A stretch of DNA of 44,473 nucleotides from Panacagrimonas sp. (GTDB lineage Bacteria > Pseudomonadota > Gammaproteobacteria > Nevskiales > Nevskiaceae): NCBI RefSeq assembly GCF_020697055.1, contig NZ_JAJFBP010000036.1, positions 1-44,473 on the forward strand. Direction: 5' to 3'. Shown here piece by piece: positions 30,260 through 39,922 of this stretch. A model generated the notes under the pieces. It did not search any database and was not told where the DNA came from. It saw only the letters and a list, made by a program, of their open reading frames with translations. Numbering within the stretch: the first letter of the stretch is position 1; each line of letters begins with the position of its first letter. Position numbers and translations under genes: made by a program.

Positions 30260-31483
30260 ATGGCCGTGAACCTGTCGACTCCCGAGTTTCTGCATCCCGT
30301 GCCCGGTGTGCGCCTGGGCGTCGCCGAAGCGGCGATCAAGAAACCGGGACGCAAGGACCTGCTGGTGATTGCGCTCGATCCAGGCGCGCAGGTCGCCGGC
30401 GTGTTCACGCGCAACGCGTTCTGCGCCGCGCCGGTGCAGGTGTGCCGTGAACGACTCGGCGCCGGCATCGGGATCCGCGCGCTGCTGGTGAATTCCGGCA
30501 ACGCCAACGCCGCGACCGGACAAGGGGGCATCGACGATGCGCGCGCCACCAGCGCCGCCGTCGCCAAGGCGATCGGCTGCGACGAGAACGCCGTGCTGCC
30601 CTTTTCCACCGGCGTGATCGGCCAGCGCCTGCCGGTCGATCGCATGCGCGCGGCCGCGCCGGCTGCGGTGGCTGCCGCCACGCCGGACGGCTGGCTCGAT
30701 GCGATGCGCGCGATCATGACCACCGACACCGTGCCCAAGGGCGCGACGCGACGCGTGGCGATCTCCGGCGGCCACGCGATCACCGTCACCGGCATCGCCA
30801 AGGGCGTGGGGATGATCTGTCCCGACATGGCGACGATGCTCGCGTTCGTCGCGACCGATGCCCGCCTGACGGCGGACGCGACGCGCAGCGCGCTGGTGAG
30901 CGCGGCCGGCGCCTCGTTCAACTGCGTGACGGTCGACGGTGACACCTCGACCAACGACGCCTGCATGCTCGTGGCCACCGGCCACGGCGGCGGCGCGGCG
31001 ATCGATGCGTCGCATCCGGATTACGCCGTCGTGCTCGGCGCGATCACCGAGGTCTGCACCGAGCTTGCGCACGCGGTGGTGCGCGATGGCGAAGGCGCCA
31101 CCAAGTTCATCACCATCGAGGTGGGCGGCGCGACGTCCGAGGCCGAGGCACGGCAGATCGCGTACTCGGTCGCGCACTCGCCGCTGGTCAAGACCGCGAT
31201 GTTCGCGTCCGACGCCAACTGGGGCCGCATCGCGATGGCCATCGGCAAGTCCGGTGTCGAAGGCCTCGACCAGGGCTCGGTCAGCATCGCGCTCGACGCG
31301 GTGCAGCTGATCGAACGGGGCCAGCCGCATCCGTCGTATCGGGAGGAGCTCGGCTCCGCGGTCGTCGCCAAGGACGAGTTCACGATCCGCATCGGACTGG
31401 GTCGCGGCAACGCCAAAGCCCGCGTCTGGACCTGCGACTTCAGCTACGACTACGTGAAGATCAACGCGGAGTACCGCACTTGA
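30260..31483 (+). CDS. argJ: Bifunctional glutamate N-acetyltransferase / amino-acid N-acetyltransferase
   Basis: A 407-residue arginine-biosynthesis enzyme. It moves the acetyl group from N-acetylornithine to glutamate and may also use acetyl-CoA. It matures by self-cleavage before a Thr; here the site [14 protein letters not shown] places the nucleophile at Thr192. Other conserved parts are [18 protein letters not shown] and [15 protein letters not shown]. The ATG at 30260 begins the family sequence ([16 protein letters not shown]). Its stop overlaps the start of the following MutT/ThiE-like gene by one base (TGATG), so the two are coupled. Confidence 0.95.
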   Translation: MAVNLSTPEFLHPVPGVRLGVAEAAIKKPGRKDLLVIALDPGAQVAGVFTRNAFCAAPVQVCRERLGAGIGIRALLVNSGNANAATGQGGIDDARATSAAVAKAIGCDENAVLPFSTGVIGQRLPVDRMRAAAPAAVAAATPDGWLDAMRAIMTTDTVPKGATRRVAISGGHAITVTGIAKGVGMICPDMATMLAFVATDARLTADATRSALVSAAGASFNCVTVDGDTSTNDACMLVATGHGGGAAIDASHPDYAVVLGAITEVCTELAHAVVRDGEGATKFITIEVGGATSEAEARQIAYSVAHSPLVKTAMFASDANWGRIAMAIGKSGVEGLDQGSVSIALDAVQLIERGQPHPSYREELGSAVVAKDEFTIRIGLGRGNAKARVWTCDFSYDYVKINAEYRT

Positions 31484-32445
31484 TGGGAGCGGCTTCCGAG
31501 AAGCCGCACATCCACGTCGCCTGCGGCGCGCTGCGCGACGCCCAGGGCCGCGTGCTGCTGGTCGAGCGCCCGCTGGGCAAGATCGCCGCGCTCAAGTGGG
31601 AGTTTCCCGGCGGCAAGATCGAAGCCGGCGAGTCGCCGCGATCGGCGCTCGATCGGGAGCTGCACGAGGAGATCGGCATCACCGTGCGCGACGCGCGGCC
31701 GCTGACGCTGTTCACGCACGAATACCTCGAGCGCAAGGTCACGCTGCACACGTTCCTGGTCACGGGCTGGGACGGCGAGGTGCTCGCACGCGAAGCGCAG
31801 CGCTTCAACTGGGATCCGCCGCATCGGCACGACGGGCTGGACGTGCTGCCGACCGTCGCGCCGATCCTGCGCGCACTCGAACTCCCGCCGGACTACGCCT
31901 TCACGCGCCCGGACGCGGACGAAGCCTCCATCGTGCGGGGCCTGGGCCGTCTCGCGCGCGGAACGCTGCTGCGCCTGCGCCTGCCGCGGCTGTCCCAGCG
32001 CGAGTACGCGGGAGTGGCGCGTCGCGTGATCACGGCGGCACGACCCTGGGGCCTGCGCATGGTGCTGGATCGCGGCGAACCGATGGCGCGCGATCTGGGC
32101 GCCGCCGGCGTCCACTTCCGCCAGGCAGAGCTGCTGGCGCTGGAGCCTTCGAACCTGCCGTGGGTGATCGTCGACAACGTGCTGCGCATCGGCTCGTGCC
32201 ACGACATCGCGTCGCTGGCCAAGGCCGAATCGCTCGGGCTGCATGCCGCGGTCGTCGGCCCCGTGAACAACACCGCGACGCACCCGGACGCGTCCGTGCT
32301 GGGCTGGGAAGGTTTCCAGGCGCTGGCGGCCAGCACGCGCCTGCCGGTCTACGCGATCGGAGGGCTTGGCCCGCAGCAGATGCCCGAGGCGTTCGCGCAC
32401 TACGCCCAGGGCGTGTGCGGCATCTCCGCCTACTGGAGTCGCTGA
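31483..32445 (+). CDS. Nudix (MutT-like) hydrolase fused to thiamine-phosphate-synthase-like domain
   Basis: A 320-residue fusion. The N-terminal domain (about 1-130) is a Nudix hydrolase with the box [20 protein letters not shown] continuing EIGI, expected to clean up oxidised nucleotides such as 8-oxo-dGTP. The C-terminal domain (about 140-320) resembles Thi[31 protein letters not shown], a [16 protein letters not shown] helix and [11 protein letters not shown]. This fusion, next to argJ and yacG, is common in gammaproteobacteria such as Pseudomonas. It is not expected to replace ThiE. The ATG at 31483 overlaps the argJ stop. The 3' end overlaps yacG by 16 bp in the convergent orientation. 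Confidence 0.92.
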   Translation: MGAASEKPHIHVACGALRDAQGRVLLVERPLGKIAALKWEFPGGKIEAGESPRSALDRELHEEIGITVRDARPLTLFTHEYLERKVTLHTFLVTGWDGEVLAREAQRFNWDPPHRHDGLDVLPTVAPILRALELPPDYAFTRPDADEASIVRGLGRLARGTLLRLRLPRLSQREYAGVARRVITAARPWGLRMVLDRGEPMARDLGAAGVHFRQAELLALEPSNLPWVIVDNVLRIGSCHDIASLAKAESLGLHAAVVGPVNNTATHPDASVLGWEGFQALAASTRLPVYAIGGLGPQQMPEAFAHYAQGVCGISAYWSR

Positions 32446-32651
32446 GGGTCCTCCGGATCGCGCGGCGTCTCTTCGCTCGTGGCGTCGTCCTCGGCGGTCG
32501 GAATCGAATAGCGGCCCGCGAACCATTCGCCCAGGTCCAGCAGCTTGCAGCGCTCGCCACAGAACGGGCGGAAGCGGTTCGACGTTTCGAGCGAGGCGGG
32601 CTGCCGGCACTGCGGACAGGGCGCGGTTCGCGTGCGGGGTGGGGTCGTCAT
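32430..32651 (-). CDS. yacG: DNA gyrase inhibitor / zinc-binding protein
   Basis: A 73-residue zinc protein. In E. coli, YacG binds GyrB and inhibits gyrase. The four zinc ligands are visible as C-x2-C (CPQC, residues 12 and 15) and C-x3-C (FCGERC, residues 31 and 35), followed by the conserved [16 protein letters not shown]. The tail is acidic and probably disordered. Its 3' end overlaps the fusion gene by 16 bp and it is divergent from ppnP across 66 bp. Confidence 0.93.
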   Translation of the reverse strand: MTTPPRTRTAPCPQCRQPASLETSNRFRPFCGERCKLLDLGEWFAGRYSIPTAEDDATSEETPRDPEDPQRLQ

Positions 32652-32717
32652 GGCCGGCGCATTATCGGTCGCTCTGCTTCAGAATGGCGCCCCTTTCACG
32701 TTCCACCGGCGCGCGCC

Positions 32718-33032
32718 ATGTCCACCCAGTTCGATCAGGTCTCCGTCCTCAAGAAGGCCAACGTCTATTTCGACGGCAAATGCGTCAGCCATACCGTCGT
32801 GCTCGCCGATGGCACGCGCAAGAGCGTCGGCGTAATCCTGCCCTCGAAGCTGACCTTCAACACAGGCGCACCCGAGATCATGGAACTCCTCGACGGACGT
32901 TGCCGCGTGAAGCTCGCCGGCGAGTCGAGCGCAAAGGACTACGCGGGCGGACAGTCATTCGACGTGCCTGGCAACTCCTCGTTCGAGATCGAGGCGCTGG
33001 AGCCGGTGCACTACGTCTGTCACTTCGGCTGA
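32718..33032 (+). CDS. ppnP: Pyrimidine/purine nucleoside phosphorylase
   Basis: A 104-residue cupin-like enzyme (YaiE/DUF1255) that phosphorolyses several nucleosides to base and ribose-1-phosphate. The family pattern is clear: [20 protein letters not shown], then [12 protein letters not shown] and a C-terminal [15 protein letters not shown] with HYVCHFG. Length equals that of E. coli PpnP within ten residues. The 3' end overlaps rmuC by 13 bp in the convergent orientation. Confidence 0.94.
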   Translation: MSTQFDQVSVLKKANVYFDGKCVSHTVVLADGTRKSVGVILPSKLTFNTGAPEIMELLDGRCRVKLAGESSAKDYAGGQSFDVPGNSSFEIEALEPVHYVCHFG

Positions 33033-34504
33033 TCGTCGTTCGCGGCGGCCGCGGATTCGGAGAGGTTCGCGATCGCCTCGTCGGTGCTGGACGATTCGAC
33101 CCACGCCGACGGCAGTGACTTGGCCGGCTTGATGCCGAGCTTGCGCAGCTTCTCGGCCTGGCCGATCAGGTTGCCGGGCCCCTCGCGCAGCTTGCGACGC
33201 GCATCGCCGAATCCCTGCTGCGCCTGTTCGAGGCGCTTGCCGACGTCGTCGAGGTCCGAGACGAAGCCCACGAGCTTCTCGTAGAGCTTGGCGCCTTGCG
33301 CCGAGATGTCCTTGGCGTTGCGCGACAGGTCTTCCTGGCGCCACAGATTCGCCACCGTGCGCACCACGAACAGCAGCGTGCTCGGACACACCAGCAGCAC
33401 GTTCTTCTCCCACGCGTGCTGGAACAGTTCGCTGTCGTTGGTCACCGCCACGGTGAACGCCGGCTCCAGCGGCACGAACATCACGACGAAGTCGAGCGAC
33501 TTGAGGTCGTAGAGCGTCTGGTACTGCTTCTCCGACAAGCCCTTGATGTGGCCGCGGATCGACGTGAGGTGGCGCTTGAGCGCGGCGGCGCGCTCGACGT
33601 CGTTATCGGCCTCGGCGAACGCGCGATAGTCGGGCAGCGTCATCTTCGAGTCGATCACCAGGAAGCGCTCGCCCGGAAGCCTGATCACGACGTCGGGAAT
33701 CGACGTGCCCTGCCCGTCGACGACGCCGCCCTGCCGAACGTAATGCTGGTCGCGCAACAGGCCGGCCTTCTCGAGCACGTCGTCGAGGATGATCTCGCCG
33801 AAGTTGCCCTGCGCCTTGCGATCGCCCTTGAGCGCCAGCGTGAGGTTCTGCGTGTCCTGGCTCAGCGTGTTGTTGAGCTGCGTGAGCAGTCGCACCTGTT
33901 CGCCCAGCGCGCTGCGATCGCGCGTCTCGTTGACGTAGACCTCCTCGACCTTGGCCTGGAAGGTGCGGATGCGTTCCTGCAGCGGACCGAGCAGCTGGCC
34001 GAGGTTGACCTGGTTGAGTTCGGTGAACCGCTTGCTCTTCTCCTCGAGCAGCTCGTTGGCCAGCGCCTTGAACTGGTTCGACATGTCCTGGCGCGCATCG
34101 AGCAGCACCTGCAGTTTCTCCTGCGCCTGCTTGCCTTCGAGCTCGAGCTGCTTGGCCAGTTCGCGTTCCTGCGCGCGGGCTTCGGCGAGCTGGCCGAACA
34201 GCGTTTCACGTTGGGCGGCGGCCTCCTTCAGGGATTGTTCGAGCTCCGTGATCCGCTTGGCGCGTTCGGTGAGGTCCTCCTCGGCACGCGCACGCAGATC
34301 GAGCAGGCGATTTTCCTGCGCCTCGACCCGCGTCTCGGCCGCCACCGCGCGCTCCGCGTCGGCCTGCTGCTGCGCCTGGACGTCTTCGAGCGAACGCTCG
34401 ATCCGACCCTTGGCCTGGAACTGGAGAAACAGCAGGTATCCCGCGAGCGCCGCGACGATGCCGAGCAGGATCAGGACGTACAGCAAGGGAATGGCGAGCG
34501 ACAT
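33020..34504 (-). CDS. rmuC: DNA recombination protein RmuC
   Basis: A 494-residue protein linked to limiting DNA inversions at repeats. An N-terminal membrane helix (about 5-27, [20 protein letters not shown]) is followed by a long coiled coil (about 30-190) rich in Gln, Glu, Arg and Ala. The conserved nuclease-like core has [18 protein letters not shown] and the PD-(D/E)xK-type [20 protein letters not shown], then the [20 protein letters not shown] block. It is divergent from metK across about 220 bp. Confidence 0.93.
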   Translation of the reverse strand: MSLAIPLLYVLILLGIVAALAGYLLFLQFQAKGRIERSLEDVQAQQQADAERAVAAETRVEAQENRLLDLRARAEEDLTERAKRITELEQSLKEAAAQRETLFGQLAEARAQERELAKQLELEGKQAQEKLQVLLDARQDMSNQFKALANELLEEKSKRFTELNQVNLGQLLGPLQERIRTFQAKVEEVYVNETRDRSALGEQVRLLTQLNNTLSQDTQNLTLALKGDRKAQGNFGEIILDDVLEKAGLLRDQHYVRQGGVVDGQGTSIPDVVIRLPGERFLVIDSKMTLPDYRAFAEADNDVERAAALKRHLTSIRGHIKGLSEKQYQTLYDLKSLDFVVMFVPLEPAFTVAVTNDSELFQHAWEKNVLLVCPSTLLFVVRTVANLWRQEDLSRNAKDISAQGAKLYEKLVGFVSDLDDVGKRLEQAQQGFGDARRKLREGPGNLIGQAEKLRKLGIKPAKSLPSAWVESSSTDEAIANLSESAAAANDDQPK

Positions 34505-34662
34505 GGCGCGAAGGAGCGGAATGTGCCGGTCGTATGGAGGCCGAGTCTGCCAGACGATTCCGCGAGCGTCGTCGCGGCGTCACATGCAGGTCCGGTCGAC
34601 GGATCGAACGGTCTTGCGAAAGGGGGTATTCGGCGCGCCGTCTTGCCGTTAGGATATTCGCC

Positions 34663-34680
34663 TATCCGTATACGCGGATC
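34663..34680. promoter_or_regulatory. Palindromic operator upstream of metK (ATCCG-N6-CGGAT)
   Basis: ATCCGTATACGCGGAT at 34664-34679 has the same half-sites and the same six-base spacer as a site upstream of ahcY. It lies 50 bp before the metK start, where a promoter is expected. An S-adenosylhomocysteine-responsive ArsR-type repressor (SahR) is the likely reader, by inference. Confidence 0.65.
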
Positions 34681-34728
34681 ATCCTCGTATCACCCCTCCT
34701 CCAAGACCCTGCTTTACGGGAGCTGCCG

Positions 34729-35964
34729 ATGTCCGCTTATCTGTTCACGTCCGAGTCCGTCTCCGAAGGTCACCCCGACAAGGTGGCCGACCAGATCTCC
34801 GACGCCATCCTCGACGTGATCCTGGCGCAGGACAAGCGCGCGCGCGTGGCCTGCGAAACGCTGGTGAAGACCGGCGTCGCCGTCGTCGCCGGCGAGATCA
34901 CGACGACGGCGTGGGCCGACGTGGAAAGCATCGCGCGCCGCGTGATCACCGGCATCGGCTACAACAACTCGGACGTCGGTTACGACGGCGCCACCTGCGG
35001 CGTGCTCAACTTCATCGGCAAGCAGTCGCCCGACATCAACATGGGCGTGGATCGCAAGAAGCCCGAGGAACAGGGCGCCGGCGACCAGGGCCTGATGTTC
35101 GGTTTCGCCTGCAACGAGACGCCCGAGCTGATGCCGGCGCCGATCTTCTACTCGCATCGCCTGGTCGAGCAGCAGTCGAAGGTCCGCAAGAAGAGGAACT
35201 CGCCGTGCGCGTGGCTGCGACCGGACGCCAAGTCGCAGGTCACGCTGGCCTACGACGGCAACAAGATCATCGGCATCGATGCGGTGGTGCTGTCGACGCA
35301 GCACTCACCCGACATCAGCCTCAAGAAGCTGCGCGAGGGCGTGATGGAGGAAGTCATCAAGCCCGTGCTGCCGGCCAAGTGGATCACGAAGAAGACCAAG
35401 TTCCACATCAACCCCACCGGCAACTTCGTCATCGGCGGACCCGTGGGTGATTGCGGACTGACCGGGCGCAAGATCATCGTCGACTCCTACGGCGGCTACG
35501 CTCGCCACGGTGGCGGTGCGTTCTCCGGCAAGGATCCGTCGAAGGTCGATCGCAGCGCCGCCTACGCGGGTCGCTACGTCGCCAAGAACATCATCGCGGC
35601 GGGCCTGGCCGACAAGTGCGAGATCCAGGTCAGCTACGCCATCGGCGTGGCCGAGCCGACGTCGATCTCGGTGACGACGTTCGGCACCGGCAAGATCAGC
35701 GACGAGAGCATCGAAAAGCTGGTGCGCCGGCACTTCGACCTGCGTCCCTACGGGATCATCCAGATGCTGGACCTGATCCACCCGATGTACGAACTCACCG
35801 CCTCGTACGGCCATTTCGGCCGCAAGCCCTTCCAGCACACGTACACCTGGGAGCAGGAAGAGGGCGGCAAGAAGGTCAAGAAGTCCACGACGCACACCGC
35901 GTTCTCGTGGGAGAAGACCGACCGTGCCGAGATCCTCGCGGACGCGGCCAAGCGGATGAAGTAG
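34729..35964 (+). CDS. metK: S-adenosylmethionine synthetase
   Basis: A 411-residue cytosolic enzyme that makes S-adenosylmethionine from methionine and ATP. Signatures seen are [20 protein letters not shown] at the N-terminus, the [12 protein letters not shown] hexapeptide region, the P-loop-like [20 protein letters not shown], and [25 protein letters not shown] ribosome site sits about eight bases before the ATG at 34729; the longer upstream frame is rejected. The palindrome at 34663-34680 probably controls it. Normally ahcY follows nearby; here a three-gene minus-strand insert separates the two. Confidence 0.97.
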   Translation: MSAYLFTSESVSEGHPDKVADQISDAILDVILAQDKRARVACETLVKTGVAVVAGEITTTAWADVESIARRVITGIGYNNSDVGYDGATCGVLNFIGKQSPDINMGVDRKKPEEQGAGDQGLMFGFACNETPELMPAPIFYSHRLVEQQSKVRKKRNSPCAWLRPDAKSQVTLAYDGNKIIGIDAVVLSTQHSPDISLKKLREGVMEEVIKPVLPAKWITKKTKFHINPTGNFVIGGPVGDCGLTGRKIIVDSYGGYARHGGGAFSGKDPSKVDRSAAYAGRYVAKNIIAAGLADKCEIQVSYAIGVAEPTSISVTTFGTGKISDESIEKLVRRHFDLRPYGIIQMLDLIHPMYELTASYGHFGRKPFQHTYTWEQEEGGKKVKKSTTHTAFSWEKTDRAEILADAAKRMK

Positions 35965-35977
35965 CGCCGCGCTCGGG

Positions 35978-37042
35978 TCAGCGGCCCGACGCGGCCGCTG
36001 GCTCGACGATGCTCAGGAAGGAGCCGTCGCCGCGGACGGTCAGCGTCGCGTCGCGGATCCGGCCCGGTTCGAGCTCGCGGAAGATCCGCTCGGCCATGTC
36101 CGACATCAGCATCGCAAACGGCCGCCCCGCGCACATGTGCGGTCCGGCGCCGAACGCGATCGCGGGCGCCTTGCGTGACGCGGGCGCGTCCGCATCGTTC
36201 TTCGCTCCCTCCGGCTGCACCAGCGAGAGGTAGAGCAGGTCGCCGGGCTGGACGGTGTGTTCCTGCAATGAGAAGGACACGATGCAGCGCCGCGAAATGA
36301 AGGACGTCGGCGCGTAGCGGTTGATCGCCGATCCGAAATCTCCGGGCAAATTTTCGATCACCGCCGCGCAGACCGCGGAAACGCAGGGATCGACGCCCAT
36401 GACGATCAGCGACCTCGCGACCTCCCATCGATCGGATGCGTCGGGCGCGGGTCGACCCCGCTCCAGCTCCGCCAGCGCGCGATCCATCGCCTGATGCCGA
36501 CCGGGATGAAAGTGGTAGAAGAAAACGTTCTGCCGCAATCGCATCGCCCGCAGCGCCCGTTTCATCGGAACGCCGGTCAGCTCGCGGATGACGATCGCGA
36601 ATCCGACCTCGACCAGTCGCTGCGCGAACTGCAGCGGGCTGATGCTCGTGGTACGGCCACGCGTCACCGATCGGGCGAGCAGCGGCGCGTGGCGCGCCAT
36701 CACCGCGCAGGCCTCCTCGATGATCGGTTGATGCCGCGCGCGAAGGGCGCGGTGATCGGCCCCTTCCTTGAACAGCAGAGAGTTGGCGAAGTACGCGGTG
36801 ATGTGCGGCAGCGCGCCGCCGCGCTGTGCCAACTGCGCCAGGGGTTCCGCGAAGTAGTTTTCGTTCTCGACGAAGCGTGATCCGAGCACGGTCTTGGATT
36901 GACGCGGATCGAGCACCACGAAGATCCGCTGGTTGGCGTCGGTGTGCAGGCGCACGTCGCCGTTCGATCCATGGTTCTTCAGACCGCGGCCAGCGAACGC
37001 GCGCCGCAGGTCCTTGACGACTTCCAGGGCGACGATGCTCAT
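35978..37042 (-). CDS. Short cytochrome P450-like protein
   Basis: A 354-residue P450-like protein, shorter than the usual 390-420. The haem-binding loop FGAGPHMCAG is intact, with thiolate ligand Cys304. The region before it (SLQEHTVQPGDLLYLSL) is the typical P450 strand set. The I-helix area reads LIVMGVDPCVSAVCA, without the usual acid-alcohol Thr pair. The K-helix ExxR motif reads A-I-N-R (239-242), so its Glu is missing. Together these suggest an unusual chemistry, a peroxygenase-like use or a decaying gene. The ATG at 37042 overlaps the stop of the hydrolase-fold gene by four bases (ATGA). It is the third gene of the ACP cassette; an acyl-ACP substrate, as for P450 BioI, is a reasonable inference. 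Confidence 0.82.
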   Translation of the reverse strand: MSIVALEVVKDLRRAFAGRGLKNHGSNGDVRLHTDANQRIFVVLDPRQSKTVLGSRFVENENYFAEPLAQLAQRGGALPHITAYFANSLLFKEGADHRALRARHQPIIEEACAVMARHAPLLARSVTRGRTTSISPLQFAQRLVEVGFAIVIRELTGVPMKRALRAMRLRQNVFFYHFHPGRHQAMDRALAELERGRPAPDASDRWEVARSLIVMGVDPCVSAVCAAVIENLPGDFGSAINRYAPTSFISRRCIVSFSLQEHTVQPGDLLYLSLVQPEGAKNDADAPASRKAPAIAFGAGPHMCAGRPFAMLMSDMAERIFRELEPGRIRDATLTVRGDGSFLSIVEPAAASGR

Positions 37043-37977
37043 GCCGCGCGGCTCGCGAGAGTCTGACGGCTCGGCTGGCTGAGCCACGCGAACAGTTCCT
37101 CGTACGCGCCGTTGGCCAGCAGGTAGGTGAGGGTGGCGTGTGATTCCGTTTCGATCAGGTGGAAGCAGTGTCGGTACACGGTTTTTTTCCAGGGAGCACG
37201 CAGTTTTTTGTCGAAATGACACGAGTCGCCGAAATACAACCGCAGGCGGCTCAATTCCAGCTGGACGCGCTCGTCGATCGACGAGCGTTCGCGAACGATC
37301 AGGGGCGAGGAGAAAAGCGCCACGCGATGCACCGGCACCCGCTGCGCATAGCGCATGGCCGCATACCCGCCCGAGGATACCGACACGACGGATATCTGGG
37401 CCTGTGCCGGCATGTGCCGGCAGAGCACGTCCACCAGCGCGTCGAAATCCGGCGCGAGTCCGGGGATGCCCTGCGTGAGGTTCTGCCGCTGCGCGTCGCG
37501 CAGGTAGATCACGCGATCGAACCATGGGCAGGCGAGCAGGTGGAACAGCTGCACCGGCACGTTGAGCTTCTGCCCGTTGCCGGTGAAGCAGATCAGCGTG
37601 CGCGGCCCGTCCGACGTGGCGTAGACCTGCAAGGCCGGCGTGAACCGCTCCTGTGGCAACAGGTGTTGCAGCGCGCCTGCGTCCGGCAGCTTCAGCTCGA
37701 GATCGGGCAGCAGGGGGCGGGTGCCGTCGCGCAGCAGATGACGCAGCACCTCCGAACTGGCGTAGCAGTAGAGCCATTCCCAGAGAAGACGATCCGCTGC
37801 GTTCACGGGACCGTCGAGCACGCGGACCAGGCGCGACGGCAACCCGCCTTCCGCGGGATCGACCGTCGTCGGCTCCCGCAGGTGCCGCTGCAGCTTCTGG
37901 TTGACGCGCAGCCGCTGGCGCGCTTCCGCTGCCAGGGGCGCCACGACGTGCCGGCTATACCGTGCGGCGCTGCTCAT
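37039..37977 (-). CDS. Serine-hydrolase-fold protein (thioesterase-like?)
   Basis: A 312-residue protein that looks like an alpha/beta hydrolase from about residue 125: strand RTLICFTGNGQ, later FDRVIYLRD, and a nucleophile elbow ISVVSVSSGGYAAMRYA with Ser201 in S-x-S-x-G. A His that could complete the triad is in LIETESHATLTYLL near the C-terminus. The N-terminal 120 residues are helical and not recognised. No signal peptide. It sits between an acyl carrier protein gene (23-bp overlap) and the P450-like gene (4-bp overlap), so a thioesterase or acyltransferase role on a carrier-bound acyl group is likely, but this is inference. A run of T near 37180 and 37206 shows locally lower GC than the neighbours. 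Confidence 0.72.
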   Translation of the reverse strand: MSSAARYSRHVVAPLAAEARQRLRVNQKLQRHLREPTTVDPAEGGLPSRLVRVLDGPVNAADRLLWEWLYCYASSEVLRHLLRDGTRPLLPDLELKLPDAGALQHLLPQERFTPALQVYATSDGPRTLICFTGNGQKLNVPVQLFHLLACPWFDRVIYLRDAQRQNLTQGIPGLAPDFDALVDVLCRHMPAQAQISVVSVSSGGYAAMRYAQRVPVHRVALFSSPLIVRERSSIDERVQLELSRLRLYFGDSCHFDKKLRAPWKKTVYRHCFHLIETESHATLTYLLANGAYEELFAWLSQPSRQTLASRAA

Positions 37978-38200
37978 CTATGACGATGCACAGCGAGCGG
38001 ACCGTGGTCTCCGCATCGAGCTTCTCGACCGGGATCTCGCATCCGAGGCGCTCCTCGAGCGCCATCACCGCCTCGAAGAAGTCGAGGGAGTCGATACCGA
38101 GTTCGGCGAGGGGGGTGTTTTCCACATCCCGATCCAGGTCTTTGCGCATCCGGGTCCTGAATTCGGTGATGACGGCGGCCAGCAATTCCTCGAAGACCAT
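37955..38200 (-). CDS. Acyl carrier protein
   Basis: An 81-residue carrier with the phosphopantetheine motif LGIDSLDFFEAV (attachment Ser38), preceded by an acidic helix and followed by LEERLGCEIPVEKLDAETTV, all typical of type II ACPs. The ATG at 38200 has AGGA about five bases upstream; the frame extends to 38293 but lacks support. It is the first gene of a three-gene minus-strand operon with the hydrolase-fold and P450-like genes. It is not the housekeeping AcpP, judged by sequence and by absence of fab genes nearby. Confidence 0.9.
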   Translation of the reverse strand: MVFEELLAAVITEFRTRMRKDLDRDVENTPLAELGIDSLDFFEAVMALEERLGCEIPVEKLDAETTVRSLCIVIDEQRRTV

Positions 38201-38318
38201 AGGTTCCTGACGAAAATTCGACGAACGCGCCAATGTATCCGCCGGCGGCACCCCGAGGAAGGCCGGCAGTTGCCCAACTGCCACGCCCGTCACAGACCCG
38301 ATCGGCCTCCTATCCTCT

Positions 38319-38340
38319 TATCCGCATAGGCGGATATACT
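38319..38340 (+). promoter_or_regulatory. Palindromic operator and -10 box upstream of ahcY
   Basis: TATCCGCATAGGCGGATA (38319-38336) is the better copy of the ATCCG-N6-CGGAT site. Its right end runs into TATACT (38335-38340), a good -10 box 39 bases before the ahcY ATG. A bound repressor would block polymerase. Confidence 0.7.
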
Positions 38341-38378
38341 CGCCCGCCGTGCCCCGCCCTCGACTGGGAATCCGCCCC

Positions 38379-39809
38379 ATGAATGCCGTCCTCAAACCCG
38401 CCGTCTCCGCCGACTACAAGGTCCGCGACATCTCCCTGGCCGAGCTCGGCCGCAAGCGCGTGATCATGGCCGAGGAAGAAATGCCCGGCCTGATGTCGAT
38501 CCGCGCCAAGCACGCCACGACCAAGCCGCTGGCCGGTGTGCGCGTCACCGGGTCGTTGCACATGACCAAGGAAACGGCGGTGCTGATCGAGACGCTCGCG
38601 GCGCTCGGCGCCTCGGTGCGCTGGGCCTCGTGCAACATCTTCTCGACCCAGGACGACGCTGCCGCCGCCATCGCGGCCACCGGCGTCCCGGTGTTCGCCT
38701 GGAAGGGCGAGACGCTCGAGGAGTACTGGGACTGCACGCTGGACTGCATCACCCATCCCGGAATGAAGGGTCCGGAACTCGTCGTGGACGACGGCGGCGA
38801 CGTGACGCTGCTGATCCACAAGGGCTACGAGATGGAGCAGGGCGACAAGTGGGTCGACTCGCCCAGCGACAACCATGAAGTGAAGGTCATCAAGGACCTG
38901 CTCAAGCGCACTGCCAAGGAGCGCCCGGGCTTCTGGACGGACGTGGTCAAGGACTGGCGCGGCGTCTCCGAAGAGACCACCACTGGCGTGCACCGCCTCT
39001 ACCAGATGATGGAAGCCGGCAAGCTGCTGGTGCCGGCGATCAACGTCAACGACTCGGTCACCAAGTCCAAGTTCGACAACCTCTACGGCTGCCGAGAATC
39101 GCTCGCCGACGGCATCAAGCGCGCCACCGACCTGATGATCGCGGGCAAACTCGCCGTGGTCTGCGGCTACGGCGACGTCGGCAAGGGTTCGGCGCATTCG
39201 CTGCGCGGCTTCGGCGCGCGCGTGGTCATCACCGAGATCGACCCCATCAACGCGCTGCAGGCCGCGATGGAAGGCTTCGAAGTCGCTCCGCTCGAGGATT
39301 ACGTTTCCTGCGGCGACATCTTCATCACCACCACCGGCAACTGCGACGTCATCACCATCGAGCATCTGCGCGCGATGAAGAGCGGCGCGCTGGTCGGCAA
39401 CATCGGCCACTTCGACAACGAGATCCAGATGGATGCGTTGAACACCGAACCCGGGATCCACCGCGACACCATCAAGCCGCAGCTCGACAAGTACACGTTC
39501 AGGAACGGCCGCAGCATCTACGTGCTCGCCGAAGGCCGCCTCCTGAATCTCGGCTGCGCGCACGGACATCCTTCGTTCGTGATGAGCAACAGCTTTTCGA
39601 ACCAGACGCTCGCGCAGATCGACCTGTGGGAGAACAAGGATCGCTACCAGAAGACGGTCTACCGCCTGCCCAAGAAGCTCGACGAGGAAGTCGCACGCCT
39701 GCACCTGGACAAGATCGGCGTGAAGCTCACGACGCTGACGAAGAAGCAGTCCGACTATCTCGGCGTGCCGGTGGAAGGTCCTTACAAGCCGGATCACTAC
39801 CGCTACTGA
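38379..39809 (+). CDS. ahcY: Adenosylhomocysteinase
   Basis: A 476-residue enzyme that splits S-adenosylhomocysteine into homocysteine and adenosine with tightly bound NAD. Conserved parts include [36 protein letters not shown], the NAD-binding [17 protein letters not shown] and the C-terminal KPDHYRY. The ATG at 38379 begins the family sequence; a GTG ten codons earlier is possible. The leader after the likely -10 is about 32 bases, too short for a riboswitch. metF follows after 126 bp filled with inverted repeats. Confidence 0.97.
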   Translation: MNAVLKPAVSADYKVRDISLAELGRKRVIMAEEEMPGLMSIRAKHATTKPLAGVRVTGSLHMTKETAVLIETLAALGASVRWASCNIFSTQDDAAAAIAATGVPVFAWKGETLEEYWDCTLDCITHPGMKGPELVVDDGGDVTLLIHKGYEMEQGDKWVDSPSDNHEVKVIKDLLKRTAKERPGFWTDVVKDWRGVSEETTTGVHRLYQMMEAGKLLVPAINVNDSVTKSKFDNLYGCRESLADGIKRATDLMIAGKLAVVCGYGDVGKGSAHSLRGFGARVVITEIDPINALQAAMEGFEVAPLEDYVSCGDIFITTTGNCDVITIEHLRAMKSGALVGNIGHFDNEIQMDALNTEPGIHRDTIKPQLDKYTFRNGRSIYVLAEGRLLNLGCAHGHPSFVMSNSFSNQTLAQIDLWENKDRYQKTVYRLPKKLDEEVARLHLDKIGVKLTTLTKKQSDYLGVPVEGPYKPDHYRY

Positions 39810-39816
39810 TCACACT

Positions 39817-39922
39817 CCCCTCTCCCGCTCGCGGGAGAGGGGTTGGGGGAGAGGGCGTCGCCACTCACGGGCGCCCTCTCTCCCGCCCCTTCGGGGCACC
39901 CTCTCCCGCAAGCGGGAGAGGG
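39817..39922. repeat. Array of CTCTCCCGC inverted repeats between ahcY and metF
   Basis: Hairpin 1 pairs 39817-39828 with 39831-39842 (12 bp). Hairpin 2 pairs 39899-39909 with 39912-39922 (11 bp). A middle unit pairs GGGAGAGGGCG near 39847 with CGCCCTCTCTCCC near 39872. The second hairpin ends about 14 bases before the metF start, next to its ribosome site. Confidence 0.82.

Noticed and set aside
34505..34728. SAM riboswitch before metK
   Set aside because: No aptamer-like pairing could be drawn; the palindromic operator explains the region better.
33296..34819. A 507-codon plus-strand frame across rmuC
   Set aside because: Exactly antisense to rmuC, whose coiled coil and nuclease motifs are evident; the frame would also run through the metK start.
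38341..38378. SAH riboswitch before ahcY, as known in some xanthomonads
   Set aside because: The distance from the likely -10 box to the ATG leaves only about 32 bases of leader, too little for the aptamer, and no characteristic stems were seen.
38310..39797. A 495-codon minus-strand frame across ahcY
   Set aside because: Antisense to ahcY, one of the best-supported genes here.
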